A DNA stretch of 64,000 bases from CAZZEX01 sp964653285 (GTDB lineage: Bacteria; Chloroflexota; Anaerolineae; B4-G1), in contig CAZZEX010000002.1 of the NCBI GenBank assembly GCA_964653285.1, positions 46,665 to 110,664 on the forward strand, written 5' to 3'. Both the position numbers and the translations under genes were made by a program. The notes beneath the pieces are model-generated. The model made no database searches, was not told where the DNA came from, and saw nothing but the letters and a program-made list of their open reading frames with translations. Shown piece after piece: positions 30,437-39,692 of the stretch (position 1 is its first letter; each line of letters opens with the position of its first letter).

Positions 30437-32176
30437 ATGAAAAACCAGGAAGTAGCCGGGATCTTCGCGGTGATGGCCGACGTCCTGGCCATCCAGGGGG
30501 AGAACTACCACCGCATCATGGCCTACCGCCGCGCGGCGGAGAACGTCGCTATGCTGGGCCGGCCACTGGAGGAGGTCTGGCGGGCGGGGGAACTGGAAGA
30601 CATCCCCGGCATCGGCAAGACGCTGGCGACCAAGATTGACGAACTGATGCGCACGGGGCGGCTAGGCGCTTACGAGAAACTGCGCGCCCAGGTACCCGCT
30701 GGCGTGGTCGAGATGTTGCAGATCCCCGACGTCGGCCCCCGCAAGGCGGCGCTGTTCTGGCAGGAACTCGGCATCACGAGCGTCGAGGGGCTGGAACAGG
30801 CGGCGCGGGAAGGTCGTCTGCGTGCTCTCAAAGGGATGGGGGCCAAAAGCGAAGCCAAGGTGCTGGCCGGGATCGAGGCGCTCAAGCGACGCACGGGCCG
30901 TACCCCGCTGGGCGTGGCCTGGCCGCTGGCCCACTCCATGCTCGACGCGCTGCGGCAGGTACCCGGGGTGGTGCAGGTTGCCCCGGCCGGAAGTTTGCGC
31001 CGCGCGCGGGAGACCGTCGGCGACCTGGACCTGCTGGTGGCGTCAGCCGACGCGGAGCCGGCCAGCCCTGAGGCTGCTCGAAGGGTGATGGCCTGCTTCC
31101 GCGCCCTCCCCCAGGTGGCCGAAGTCCTGCTCAGCGGCCCCACCAAGACCACCATCCGTACCCACGATGGCCTGCAGGTAGACCTGCGCGTGCTGGAACT
31201 GGCTCGTTGGGGGACGGCGCTCCAGTATTTCACCGGCAGCCAGGCCCACAACATCCATCTGCGGGCGCTGGCGCTCGGCCGTGGCCTCTCGCTAAGCGAA
31301 TACGCCCTCAAGCGCGAGGACGGCCCCGAGATTCTCTGCGCCACCGAGGAGGAGGTCTATGCCGCGCTGGGCCTGCCTCTCATCCCGCCGGAGTTGCGCG
31401 AGGACCGGGGGGAGATCGAGGCGGCATTGGAGGGCCGGTTGCCCGACCTGATCGAGCCGGGCGACCTGAAGGGCGACCTCCACTTCCACACCACCTGGTC
31501 CGACGGGCATCAGAGTTTGCTGGAGATGGCACAGGCGGCGGAGGCCTGCGGGCTGAAGTATGGCGTGGTGGCCGATCACTCGTACAGCCTGGGCGTCGCC
31601 CAGGGGGTCACCGCTGACGACCTGCGCCGCCAGCGGGCGGAGATCGAGGAGGTCAACCGGAGGATGGGCGGCACCTTCCGGCTGCTGGCAGGAGTGGAGA
31701 TGGAGGTGCGGGCCGATGGCACGCTCGACTTCCCCGACGAGGTGCTGGCCGAACTCGACCTGGTCGTGGCGGCGGTGCACAGCGGGCTGCGCCAGGGGCG
31801 CGAGCAGGTCACGGCGCGAACCCTGGCGGCAATCCGCAACCCCCATGTGGACGTCATCGCCCATCCAACGGGGCGGCTGATCGGTGAGCGGGAGGGGGCT
31901 GACCTGGATATGGAGCCGATCTTCCGCGCCGCCGCCGAGACAGGCACGGCGTTGGAGGTCAACGCGTATCCTATGCGGCTTGACCTCCGCGATGTGCACG
32001 TGCGGCGGGCGATCGAGTTGGGCGTGAAACTGACGATCAGTTCCGACGCTCACGACGTGAACGGCTTCGCCGTGCTGCCTTTTGGGGTGGCGACGGCCCG
32101 GCGAGGCTGGGCGAAGCCGGCTGACGTGATCAACACCTGGAGTGTGAGGAGGTTGCTAAGATGGGTCGCCCGATAG
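30437..32176 (+). CDS. polX: DNA polymerase/3'-5' exonuclease PolX
   Basis: 579 aa from the ATG at 30437 after GGAGGGGAGAG. An 8-kDa-like N-terminal helix-hairpin-helix region (DIPGIGKTLATKIDELMRTG) and a second HhH (IPDVGPRKAALFWQELGI) precede the polymerase palm (GSLRRARETVGDLDLLV, containing G-S and DxD). A C-terminal PHP exonuclease domain has DLHFHTTWSDGH, VADHSYS, HPTGR and SSDAHD. This is the standard bacterial PolX layout for gap repair. Its 3' end overlaps the amidase gene by 16 bp. Confidence 0.95.
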   Translation: MKNQEVAGIFAVMADVLAIQGENYHRIMAYRRAAENVAMLGRPLEEVWRAGELEDIPGIGKTLATKIDELMRTGRLGAYEKLRAQVPAGVVEMLQIPDVGPRKAALFWQELGITSVEGLEQAAREGRLRALKGMGAKSEAKVLAGIEALKRRTGRTPLGVAWPLAHSMLDALRQVPGVVQVAPAGSLRRARETVGDLDLLVASADAEPASPEAARRVMACFRALPQVAEVLLSGPTKTTIRTHDGLQVDLRVLELARWGTALQYFTGSQAHNIHLRALALGRGLSLSEYALKREDGPEILCATEEEVYAALGLPLIPPELREDRGEIEAALEGRLPDLIEPGDLKGDLHFHTTWSDGHQSLLEMAQAAEACGLKYGVVADHSYSLGVAQGVTADDLRRQRAEIEEVNRRMGGTFRLLAGVEMEVRADGTLDFPDEVLAELDLVVAAVHSGLRQGREQVTARTLAAIRNPHVDVIAHPTGRLIGEREGADLDMEPIFRAAAETGTALEVNAYPMRLDLRDVHVRRAIELGVKLTISSDAHDVNGFAVLPFGVATARRGWAKPADVINTWSVRRLLRWVAR

Positions 32177-35100
32177 TGCGTATAGGGATAGCAATAGGGA
32201 TTGTGTTGCTGGCGCTAGGTGGGCTGGCGATGCTTCTTCCAACTTCGTCCTCTGCCGGGGAAGGTGGGCTTCCTGTCAACCTAACCCCCCGGCCCCCTTC
32301 CCTGGGAGGGAAGGGGGAGTCCCTTTCCCCGCTTCGGGGAGGGGTATCATCTCAATATGTAGGGGCGAACCCTCGTGGTCGCCCTCATGTAGGGGCGAAC
32401 CCTCGTGGTCGCCCTCTGCCCCTACCCCGATTTATTGAAAAGATACGGGGAGAGGATAGGGAAGAGGTCACCCCGGTCTGCTTCTGGTCCGCCCAGGGGC
32501 CGATCTGCGTTGAGAGGCCCGTCGAGTCAGGGGCCGCCGGGCCGGACGCGGAAGGGCTGCTGGCGGCGCTCCTGGCAGGCCCTACCCCCCAGGAGCGGGC
32601 GCGGGGTATCTGGTCCGCCATTCCAGAGGACACCACGCTGGAGGGATTGGAGGTGCGGCCCGATGGGACCGTAGTGGTCCGCCTGGGAGTGCCACTGGAA
32701 CCGCTGCGGCTTCTGGACCACACCACCTTTGAGATCATCGTTCACCAGATCGGCTGGACGCTGGAACCGTTGGGCTGGCGGCACCTGCATATCCAGACCT
32801 GGGATCCCATTGCTGGTGAGTTTGTCCCTCTGGCAGTCTTCCTGCCCCAGGTCCCGGCCCTGCGCAAGGAGACGGCCCTGACCGGAGAAGGAGGACCAGA
32901 GATCTCCCCTCCCTACGTGGGCCAGCCCCCGGCTCCCGGTCAGGGGCAGCCGCCGGGCGCGCTCACCGGTAAGACCGTCTACGTCAGCGCGGGACACGGC
33001 TGGGAGTGGAACGACTACGTGGACGCCTGGCGCACGCAGCGCCCCCCCTATCCCAACCCGCCCTACGACGACGGCCCCATCATCGAGGATCACAACAACG
33101 CTGAGGCGGTGAACCAGTACCTGCTGCAATATCTGTGGAACGCTGGGGCGCGGGTCATCCCGGTTCGGGAGCGGGATATGAACGAGGCCGAGGTGGTGGT
33201 GGACGGCGACGATCCCGCCACGGGATCGGGGTACTTCGAGACCGGCGCGTGGACGGCCGCCACCGGGACAGGTTACGCGGGCACTGACTACCGCTGGACC
33301 GAGACAGTGATTGGCAGCCCTACCGCCACCGCGGTCTGGACCGCCACCCTTCCCACCGATAGTCACTCCGCCGTCTACGTCTGGTACCGGCAGGGAGATA
33401 CCCACACCCCTGATGCTCGTTATACCATTCACCACGCCGGAGGGGCCACCGATGTCGTCGTCAACCAGCAGATTCATGGGGATACCTGGCACTACGTCGG
33501 CACCTACGGCTTTCGGGGCGGAGACGAGGCCCGGGTCGTTCTCACTAACCAGTCCAACGTGGTCGGCCGCGTGGTCGTCGCCGACGCGGTCCGCTTCGGT
33601 GGAGGCACCTTCGACGACCTGGACGGCATTGAGACAAGCGCCTCCTACCCGCCCGACGAGCCATGGTGGGAGGTGGCGGCCTATTACCAGGTGCAGCGGA
33701 TGGGGATGGACCCCGGCGACTGGCCCTATTTCAACGACATCGTCGCCCGCCCGATGTACGCCCGCTGGGAGCACGCCGGTACTGGAGAGGATGCCGTCTA
33801 CGTCTCCTGGCACACCAACGGTGTCAGCGGCTACCAGTGGCATTCGCGCGGCACGATCAGTATCATCCACAACGGGGAGGGTAAACAGATCACTCCGGGA
33901 AGCGAGGCGCTGCGCGACGCCATCCACAGCGAGTTGATCGGCGACATTCGGGCCGGCTGGGACCCCACGTGGCCGGGGCATAAGCGCAGCATGAACCTGG
34001 GCGAACTGCGGGAGTTGTGGGACGATGTTCCCGCGGTGCGTATGCCCGGCGCCCTGATCGAGATCGCCTACCACGATCACCCGGACGACACCGACACGCT
34101 CAAGGAACCGCGCTTCAACATGCTGGCTGCCCGCGCTATGTACCAGGGCATCGTCAAGTACTTCGAGCAGCGCGATGGGGTTGACTTGATCGAACTGCCG
34201 GAGACGCCGACTTATCTGGCGGTCCAGAACGCGGGTGGGGGGCAGGTGCGGGTCTCCTGGCGGCCATCCCTCACCGACACCGTCGGCCTGGTGGGCGACC
34301 CGGCCACCGGCTACCGGCTCTACACCAGCACCGCCGGCCTGGGTTGGTCAGACGGGGTGCCGGTGGCGACGACTGCCTACACCCTCACCGGCCTTGCGGA
34401 GGGGCAACTTCTCTTCGTCCGCGTCGCCGCCACCAACGACGGCGGCGAGTCCTTTCCCACCGAGACGCTGGCGGCCCGCGTGGGGGACGACACTGAGGTA
34501 CTTTTGGTCAACGGCTTCGACCGGCTCAACCGCACGATGCTGGTGCCCGATTATTACGCCCCTACCGATGAGGTGCACCTGCGGATATTCCTGGATCGGA
34601 TGAACCGGTACGACTACATAATCCAGCACGCGGAGGTCATCTCCTACCCCTTTGACAGTGCCAGCAATGAGGCGGTGCAGGCGGGGCGGATCAGCCTGGG
34701 CGACTACGTGCTGCTAGACTGGATTCTGGGGGAGGAATCGGCCCCTGACGAGACGCTGGACGCGACGGAGCGGGCGCTGCTGGGAGGGTTCCTCGACAGC
34801 GGCGGGGCGCTGTTCCTCAGCGGCACAGAGGTCGGCTACCACCTGGATCATCTGGGAGCCGCCCCCGATTTCTACAACACCGTCCTGCGGGCCGACTACG
34901 CCGGGGACGATGCGGGGACCTACGAGGTCGCCCCGGCCACCGGCTCCACTTTCGAGGGGCTGGCCCCCTTCCGCTTCGACGCGCCGGGGATGTACGACGC
35001 CGACTACCCGGACCAGATGACACGGATCAGTGGCTCCGTGGATGCGCTGGTCTACCAGGGCGAGAGTGGAGGCACGGCGGCGGTGCAGTACGCGGACGGC

Positions 35101-36351
35101 TGCCAGCGGCTGGTCTACTTTGGCTTTCCCTTCGAGACCATCCGGCCGGACCAACGGCCTGTCGTTATGGGGCGGGTGTTAGACTTTCTGGATGAGTGCC
35201 TGTCACTGCCGGTCATCACGAAGATTGTCACCCCGGTCAGCGGGAGCGCCCACAGAACCAAGCCTGCCTTCGAGGGGACGGCGGAGGCGGGGGAGACGGC
35301 CACCCTCGATCGGGTCGCGGTTCAGATACAGCGCGCCAGCGATGGGCAGTACTGGATGGAGAAGAGCGTCTGGCTGACAGGGACGTCCTGGCTGACGGTG
35401 ACCGGTTGGGTGACGGCGGAGACCTGGGTGACGGCGACCGGGACTGCTTCTTGGTCCTACGCACTCCCGGCGCTGGACGACGGCGACTACCGCCTGCGCG
35501 CCCGCGCCTGGACGACGGATGCGTATTCTGACACGTCGCCTGCCGCAGTTGTCTTCACCTATGACACAATTCCTCCCGCCAGCACCACTCTCATCGCGCC
35601 GACGGGCGGGGTCACCATCCCAGTAGGAACGGTGACCTTAGCGTGGGAGGCGGTCGAGCCAGACGGGGGCTCGGGTCTGGCCTACGTGGTGCAACTGGAT
35701 GGGCAGCCATACACGACCACTCAGCCGGTCTACACGGTTACCTCCATCGCCGAAGGGCTACACACCTGGGGGGTGCAGGTCTTCGACGCGGCGGTAAATC
35801 GCTCGGAGTGGGTCACGGACACTTTCTACGTCAGTTGTCACCATCTCTGGCTGCCGCTGGCGATGCGCAATTTCGAACGCGGGAGCGAGTGCACCGACGT
35901 GCTGGTCAACGGCGGTTTTGAGTCGGATGAGGGCTGGGTGCTCAACCGGCTGGCGACCTACGATACCGCGAACGTCCACGCTGGTGCGCGGAGTGTGCGG
36001 GTGGGCATCCTGCCAGGGGAGGCTGGCGGCGGAGCAGTGATTTTCTCGTCAGTGGCCCAGACGATAACACTGCCGGCCGGTGGCGCCGCCAACCTGCGGC
36101 TGTGGGTCTACCCCATCGGCGAAGGAGGTGATCTCGACGACCACCACTACGTCGTGCTGTTTGACCAGTGGGAAGGCTTTCATCTCCTGGATCGCTGGCA
36201 ATCCGATGCGCAAACCTGGGAGCAGTGGGAGTATGATCTGAGTGAGTTTCTGGGCCAGACGGTGACGCTCTATGTCGGCACGAAAAACGACGGGGACGAC
36301 GACACGGCGGCCCTGTACGTGGACGACGCCGTGCTCGAGGTCTGCCCGTGA
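32161..36351 (+). CDS. Large exported N-acetylmuramoyl-L-alanine amidase with nested golvesin-like domain
   Basis: 1396 aa; GAGGAGG precedes the ATG. Features in order: a signal anchor (residues 7-27), a repeat-derived segment (41-90), and a GerMN-like domain (about 128-232). An amidase_3 fold follows with metal ligands in SAGHG (His279), EDHNNAEAV (about 309) and VSWHTNG, and the catalytic Glu in ALIEIAYHDH. Between the first and second halves of the amidase lies a beta-rich golvesin/CBM-like domain (about 352-485). C-terminal: a fibronectin III domain, an unknown region with ThuA/GATase-like character (LSLVGD... LFLSGTEVGYHLD), Ig-like repeats and a jelly-roll end. Probably cleaves peptidoglycan outside the membrane. 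Confidence 0.82.
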   Translation: MGRPIVRIGIAIGIVLLALGGLAMLLPTSSSAGEGGLPVNLTPRPPSLGGKGESLSPLRGGVSSQYVGANPRGRPHVGANPRGRPLPLPRFIEKIRGEDREEVTPVCFWSAQGPICVERPVESGAAGPDAEGLLAALLAGPTPQERARGIWSAIPEDTTLEGLEVRPDGTVVVRLGVPLEPLRLLDHTTFEIIVHQIGWTLEPLGWRHLHIQTWDPIAGEFVPLAVFLPQVPALRKETALTGEGGPEISPPYVGQPPAPGQGQPPGALTGKTVYVSAGHGWEWNDYVDAWRTQRPPYPNPPYDDGPIIEDHNNAEAVNQYLLQYLWNAGARVIPVRERDMNEAEVVVDGDDPATGSGYFETGAWTAATGTGYAGTDYRWTETVIGSPTATAVWTATLPTDSHSAVYVWYRQGDTHTPDARYTIHHAGGATDVVVNQQIHGDTWHYVGTYGFRGGDEARVVLTNQSNVVGRVVVADAVRFGGGTFDDLDGIETSASYPPDEPWWEVAAYYQVQRMGMDPGDWPYFNDIVARPMYARWEHAGTGEDAVYVSWHTNGVSGYQWHSRGTISIIHNGEGKQITPGSEALRDAIHSELIGDIRAGWDPTWPGHKRSMNLGELRELWDDVPAVRMPGALIEIAYHDHPDDTDTLKEPRFNMLAARAMYQGIVKYFEQRDGVDLIELPETPTYLAVQNAGGGQVRVSWRPSLTDTVGLVGDPATGYRLYTSTAGLGWSDGVPVATTAYTLTGLAEGQLLFVRVAATNDGGESFPTETLAARVGDDTEVLLVNGFDRLNRTMLVPDYYAPTDEVHLRIFLDRMNRYDYIIQHAEVISYPFDSASNEAVQAGRISLGDYVLLDWILGEESAPDETLDATERALLGGFLDSGGALFLSGTEVGYHLDHLGAAPDFYNTVLRADYAGDDAGTYEVAPATGSTFEGLAPFRFDAPGMYDADYPDQMTRISGSVDALVYQGESGGTAAVQYADGCQRLVYFGFPFETIRPDQRPVVMGRVLDFLDECLSLPVITKIVTPVSGSAHRTKPAFEGTAEAGETATLDRVAVQIQRASDGQYWMEKSVWLTGTSWLTVTGWVTAETWVTATGTASWSYALPALDDGDYRLRARAWTTDAYSDTSPAAVVFTYDTIPPASTTLIAPTGGVTIPVGTVTLAWEAVEPDGGSGLAYVVQLDGQPYTTTQPVYTVTSIAEGLHTWGVQVFDAAVNRSEWVTDTFYVSCHHLWLPLAMRNFERGSECTDVLVNGGFESDEGWVLNRLATYDTANVHAGARSVRVGILPGEAGGGAVIFSSVAQTITLPAGGAANLRLWVYPIGEGGDLDDHHYVVLFDQWEGFHLLDRWQSDAQTWEQWEYDLSEFLGQTVTLYVGTKNDGDDDTAALYVDDAVLEVCP
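32283..32430 (+). repeat. Repeats inserted in frame near the amidase N terminus
   Basis: A C-rich/G-rich hairpin (CCCTTCCCTGGGAGGGAAGG) is followed by two direct 32-bp copies starting TGTAGGGGCGAACCCTCGTG, which encode VGANPRGRP twice. The frame stays open through about 50 codons. Confidence 0.85.
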
Positions 36352-36848
36352 GGGCGGTCTACTGGGTGATACCGGGTCTGCTGGCGGGACGATCCGGGCC
36401 GAGGAAGGTGGGCTGGGATCTGGCGGAGCTCTGGGCTGGGGGCCTCCGCACCATCGTCTCGCTGGCAGGGGCGGACGGAGCGGCGATCCGGGCGGCGGGC
36501 TTGCGCCACTATCAGGCACCCCTGCCTGGTGGGCTGGCCTTTCTCCCCCCGCTACGGCGCTGGCTGGTGCGGCGGATGGTGCCGGTGGTGGACTTCATCG
36601 CCGCCGAGGTAGCAGCAGGCCGGCCCACCCTCGTCCATTGCTACGCCGGCAAGGACCGTACCGGGGCAGTGCTGGCTGGCTACCTGGTGCGTTACCATGA
36701 TCTTTCCCCCGACGAGGCGATCCGCCTGGTGCGGCAGGCCAACCCCCGGGCGATGACCGCGCCGGGGTTTGCGCAGTTGCCGGGGTTGTTTGGAGAGGGC
36801 ACCTGGCTGCCAGGAGGGTACAATGCGCAGCGACAACAGGATGGATGA
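36348..36848 (+). CDS. Dual-specificity/tyrosine protein phosphatase
   Basis: 166 aa from a GTG overlapping the amidase stop (GTGA). The P-loop signature HCYAGKDRTG (C-x5-R-T/S) is at about residues 101-110, with preceding VDFIAAEV and following DLSPDEAIRLVRQANP. The general-acid Asp is not obvious. Cytosolic, no TM. Its link to the amidase and the SH3 protein that follows is positional only. Confidence 0.85.
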   Translation: MRAVYWVIPGLLAGRSGPRKVGWDLAELWAGGLRTIVSLAGADGAAIRAAGLRHYQAPLPGGLAFLPPLRRWLVRRMVPVVDFIAAEVAAGRPTLVHCYAGKDRTGAVLAGYLVRYHDLSPDEAIRLVRQANPRAMTAPGFAQLPGLFGEGTWLPGGYNAQRQQDG

Positions 36849-37380
36849 AACGATCCCCAGCCGCCGCGTCAGGCCGGATCACGGCGAGGTCGGGGATGGC
36901 GTCCAGTCTGACCGGGCGGCGATTCCTGCTCGCGTGTGGGTATTGGGGGGCGTCGTAGTGCTTCTGACGCTGGCAGTGTGTGGTCTATGGGCGCTGTACT
37001 TGCTGCGTGGGCAGGTAGCCAGTGGTGGCTCTACTCCCACGCCCATCATCTGGACGCCCACATCGGTGCCTACGCCCGCTGCCAGCCTGTCCCCTCCGCC
37101 TGCCGAGACGGCCGAGCCCACGCCGACCATCTCGCCCGACGTTGCCATCGGGCGCTACGTGAGGGTGGCGGGCACCGGCGGATATGGTCTCAGCCTCCGC
37201 TCGGGGCCCGGTGAGAACTACACCCGTGTGGACGTCGCGCTCGAAGGGGAGGTTTTCATCGCCGTGGACGGGCCGACGGTATCCGGCGGTTCTGAGTGGT
37301 GGAAGATTCGCGATCCGGAGAACGAGGAGCGGGAGTGGTGGGCGGTGGGGAATTTTCTGGAGCCGGTCGCACATCCGTAA
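36823..37380 (+). CDS. Membrane-anchored SH3-domain (SH3b) protein
   Basis: 185 aa from the ATG at 36823 (GGAGGG upstream). A cytoplasmic N terminus of about 35 residues and one TM helix (WVLGGVVVLLTLAVCGLWAL) are followed by a Pro/Thr/Ser linker and a C-terminal SH3b domain (GYGLSLRSGPGENYTRVDVA, with EWWKIRD... and EWWAVGNF). SH3b domains usually bind peptidoglycan. It overlaps the phosphatase by 26 bp, so the amidase, phosphatase and SH3 genes form one transcription unit. Confidence 0.85.
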   Translation: MRSDNRMDETIPSRRVRPDHGEVGDGVQSDRAAIPARVWVLGGVVVLLTLAVCGLWALYLLRGQVASGGSTPTPIIWTPTSVPTPAASLSPPPAETAEPTPTISPDVAIGRYVRVAGTGGYGLSLRSGPGENYTRVDVALEGEVFIAVDGPTVSGGSEWWKIRDPENEEREWWAVGNFLEPVAHP

Positions 37381-37391
37381 GGGAGTGGTTA

Positions 37392-37571
37392 AGGTGCGAC
37401 GCACTTCTGAAGATACTGTTGGCGAACTCGGTTTTCTAGGGATGAGACCCCACAAGAACGCCCTTTTAGTGAAGTAATTCCCCACTGAACAGTCAAAATG
37501 ACCTGAAAAACCGCATTCTTGCCCCACCGGAAGGGGTTAGCCAACAGTACCTTCTGAAGTGCGTCGCACCT
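37392..37571. mobile_element. 180-bp MITE, copy 2
   Basis: Bounded by AGGTGCGACGCACTT and AAGTGCGTCGCACCT. It is the reverse complement of the copy at 63345-63524, with about 176 of 180 bases identical; the differences are confined to a subterminal dinucleotide on each side. Subterminal inverted TACTGTTGGC segments are also present. No transposase. It lies between the SH3 gene and ligA, 36 bp before the ligA start, so it must contain or displace the ligA promoter. Confidence 0.92.
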
Positions 37572-37607
37572 GTGATGAGGGTTTTTATGGACGGACAGGA
37601 GGCTGGA

Positions 37608-39692
37608 ATGATTCCCGAAAAAGTACGTCGCCGGGTTGAGCAACTGCGGCGTGAGATCAACTGTCATAACTATCGCTACTGCGTGCTGGACGATCCCCTC
37701 ATCAGCGACCTTGAGTACGACGCGCTGCTGGACGAACTGCGCGGACTGGAGGCGGTGCACCCGGAACTGATCACGTCCGACTCGCCGACTCAGCGGGTGG
37801 GAGCGCAGCCCGCCGAGGGGTTCGTCAAAGTGGAGCACCCCGCCCCTATCCTCAGCCTGGACAAGGCCGTCAAAAGCGAGGAGATCCGCGCCTGGTGGGA
37901 GCGGGTGAGCAAACTCGTCCCCCCCGACGCGCCTCCGCCTGCCTGGGTGGTCGAGCCTAAACTGGACGGGTTGACGGTCGTGCTCCACTACGAGGGCGGT
38001 CTCTTCGTCCTGGGGGCGACGCGAGGGAACGGGACCGTCGGCGAGGACGTGACGACCAATCTGCGCACAGTGCGCACCTTGCCACTGCGCATCCCCGTTG
38101 GCTCCCCTCCCCCCGTGGGGGCGGGGATGGGGGAGAGGTCGGGGGTGCCCCGCCGCCTGGTCGTGCGCGGCGAGGCGATGATGCTGATCGAGGATTTTGA
38201 GGGGTTGAACCGCCGACAGGCTGAGGCGGGGGAGAAAATATTCGCCAACCCGCGCAATGCGGCGGCCGGGTCGTTGCGCCAACTAGATCCGCGTGTCACG
38301 GCTTCTCGCCCCATCACTCTGCTCTGCTACCGTATCGTCGAGGCCGATGGCCCCGTGCCGCCTACCCAGTGGGAGACGCTGGCGTACCTGCGAGAGTTGG
38401 GATTCCCTATCTCGGAGTATGTGGCCCGCTTCGAGTTGCTGGACGAGGTGATCGCTTATTGCGAAGGTTGGGTCAAGAAGCGGGACACGGTGCCCTACGA
38501 GGTGGACGGTCTGGTGATCAAGGTGGACGACCTGGCGACGCAGGCGGCGATGGGCGTGGTGGGGCGAGCGCCGCGAGGTGCCGTGGCGTTCAAGTTCCCC
38601 GGCCGCGAGGCGACGACCAAAGTGCTGGACATCGGCGTCAACGTGGGGCGCACCGGTGCACTGACTCCCTTCGCCTACCTGGAGCCGGTCAGGCTGGGCG
38701 GCGTGACTATTCGAAAGGCCACCCTGCACAATTTTGAGGATCTGCAACGCAAAGACATCCGCATCGGCGATCGGGTCATCATCAAGCGCGCTGGCGACGT
38801 GATTCCCTACGTCGTCGGGCCAGTGGTCGCGGCGCGCACGGGGGAGGAGAAGGTGTACCGGATGCCGGAGGTCTGCCCCTCGTGCGGCGAACCGGTGGTC
38901 TCGCCGGAGGGCGAGGTGGCGGTCTACTGCATCAACGTGGCCTGCCCGGAGCAGCGTGTGAGGCGTATGAATTACTTCGCCGCCGTGATGGACATCGAGG
39001 GGCTGGGCGAGCGGACGGCGCAACTCCTGGTGGAGCGCAATCTGGTGCGGGACGCTGCCGACCTGTACTATCTCAGGCGAGAGTACCTGCTGCCGTTGGA
39101 GAGCTTCGCCGAGAAGAGCGTGGACAATCTGCTGACAGCCATTGAGGCCAGCAAGGGACGATCGCTGGCGCAGGTCATCGCCGCGCTGGGCATCCGGGGC
39201 GTAGGCGGCACCGTGGCGCGGTTGCTGGTACAACATTATCGCTCATTGGACGAACTGGCGAAGGCCAGTCGCGAGGAACTAGAGGCCATCGAGGGGATGG
39301 GTCCCCATACCGCTGGGGCCATCGTGGAGTGGTTTGCCCACCCGCGTAACCAGGAGTTCGTCGCGAAGTTGCGCCGGGCGGGGGTGAGACTGGAGCAGGA
39401 GGCTCCCGCTGCGCCTGTGGCAGGCCCACTGGCGGGCCTGACCTTCGTCGTCACCGGGACGCTGCCGACGATGAGCCGCGAAGAGGCGACCCGGTTCATC
39501 GAGCGGCACGGCGGCCGGGTGACCGGCAGCGTCAGCAGTAAGACAGGCTACCTGGTGGTTGGGGAGGCGCCCGGCGGCACCAAGTACCGTAAAGCGCAAC
39601 AACTGGGGGTGCCGATGATTGACGAGGCGCAGTTGTTGAGAATGATCGAATCGGGAGCAGGGGCTGGGCAGTCGAGGCTTCCGGCAGTATGA
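37608..39692 (+). CDS. ligA: NAD-dependent DNA ligase LigA
   Basis: 694 aa from the ATG at 37608 (AGGAGG six bases upstream). The adenylation domain has the nucleotidyl Lys in VEPKLDGLTV (KxDG), NAD-binding YDALLDEL near the N terminus, and later GRTGALTPFAYLEPV (OB fold). A four-Cys zinc finger (CPSCGEP... CINVACPEQR), four HhH repeats and a C-terminal BRCT domain (GPLAGLTFVVTGTLPTMSRE) follow. It seals nicks in replication and repair. A C/G-rich repeat is inserted in frame at about residues 165-182 (SPPPVGAGMGERSG) in the adenylation domain. Confidence 0.96.
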   Translation: MIPEKVRRRVEQLRREINCHNYRYCVLDDPLISDLEYDALLDELRGLEAVHPELITSDSPTQRVGAQPAEGFVKVEHPAPILSLDKAVKSEEIRAWWERVSKLVPPDAPPPAWVVEPKLDGLTVVLHYEGGLFVLGATRGNGTVGEDVTTNLRTVRTLPLRIPVGSPPPVGAGMGERSGVPRRLVVRGEAMMLIEDFEGLNRRQAEAGEKIFANPRNAAAGSLRQLDPRVTASRPITLLCYRIVEADGPVPPTQWETLAYLRELGFPISEYVARFELLDEVIAYCEGWVKKRDTVPYEVDGLVIKVDDLATQAAMGVVGRAPRGAVAFKFPGREATTKVLDIGVNVGRTGALTPFAYLEPVRLGGVTIRKATLHNFEDLQRKDIRIGDRVIIKRAGDVIPYVVGPVVAARTGEEKVYRMPEVCPSCGEPVVSPEGEVAVYCINVACPEQRVRRMNYFAAVMDIEGLGERTAQLLVERNLVRDAADLYYLRREYLLPLESFAEKSVDNLLTAIEASKGRSLAQVIAALGIRGVGGTVARLLVQHYRSLDELAKASREELEAIEGMGPHTAGAIVEWFAHPRNQEFVAKLRRAGVRLEQEAPAAPVAGPLAGLTFVVTGTLPTMSREEATRFIERHGGRVTGSVSSKTGYLVVGEAPGGTKYRKAQQLGVPMIDEAQLLRMIESGAGAGQSRLPAV
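38103..38150 (+). repeat. In-frame repeat in ligA
   Basis: CTCCCCTCCCCCCGTGGGGG, then CGGGGATGGGGGAGAGG, forms an imperfect hairpin and encodes PPPVGAGMGERSGV, a low-complexity stretch absent from typical LigA. Confidence 0.7.

Noticed and set aside
32527..34080. 517-codon minus-strand open frame
   Set aside because: Antisense to the amidase gene; no family motifs; a shadow of high-GC coding sequence.
37380..37580. Target-site duplication flanking the MITE
   Set aside because: The bases next to the ends of the three copies do not repeat on the two sides, so none is reported.
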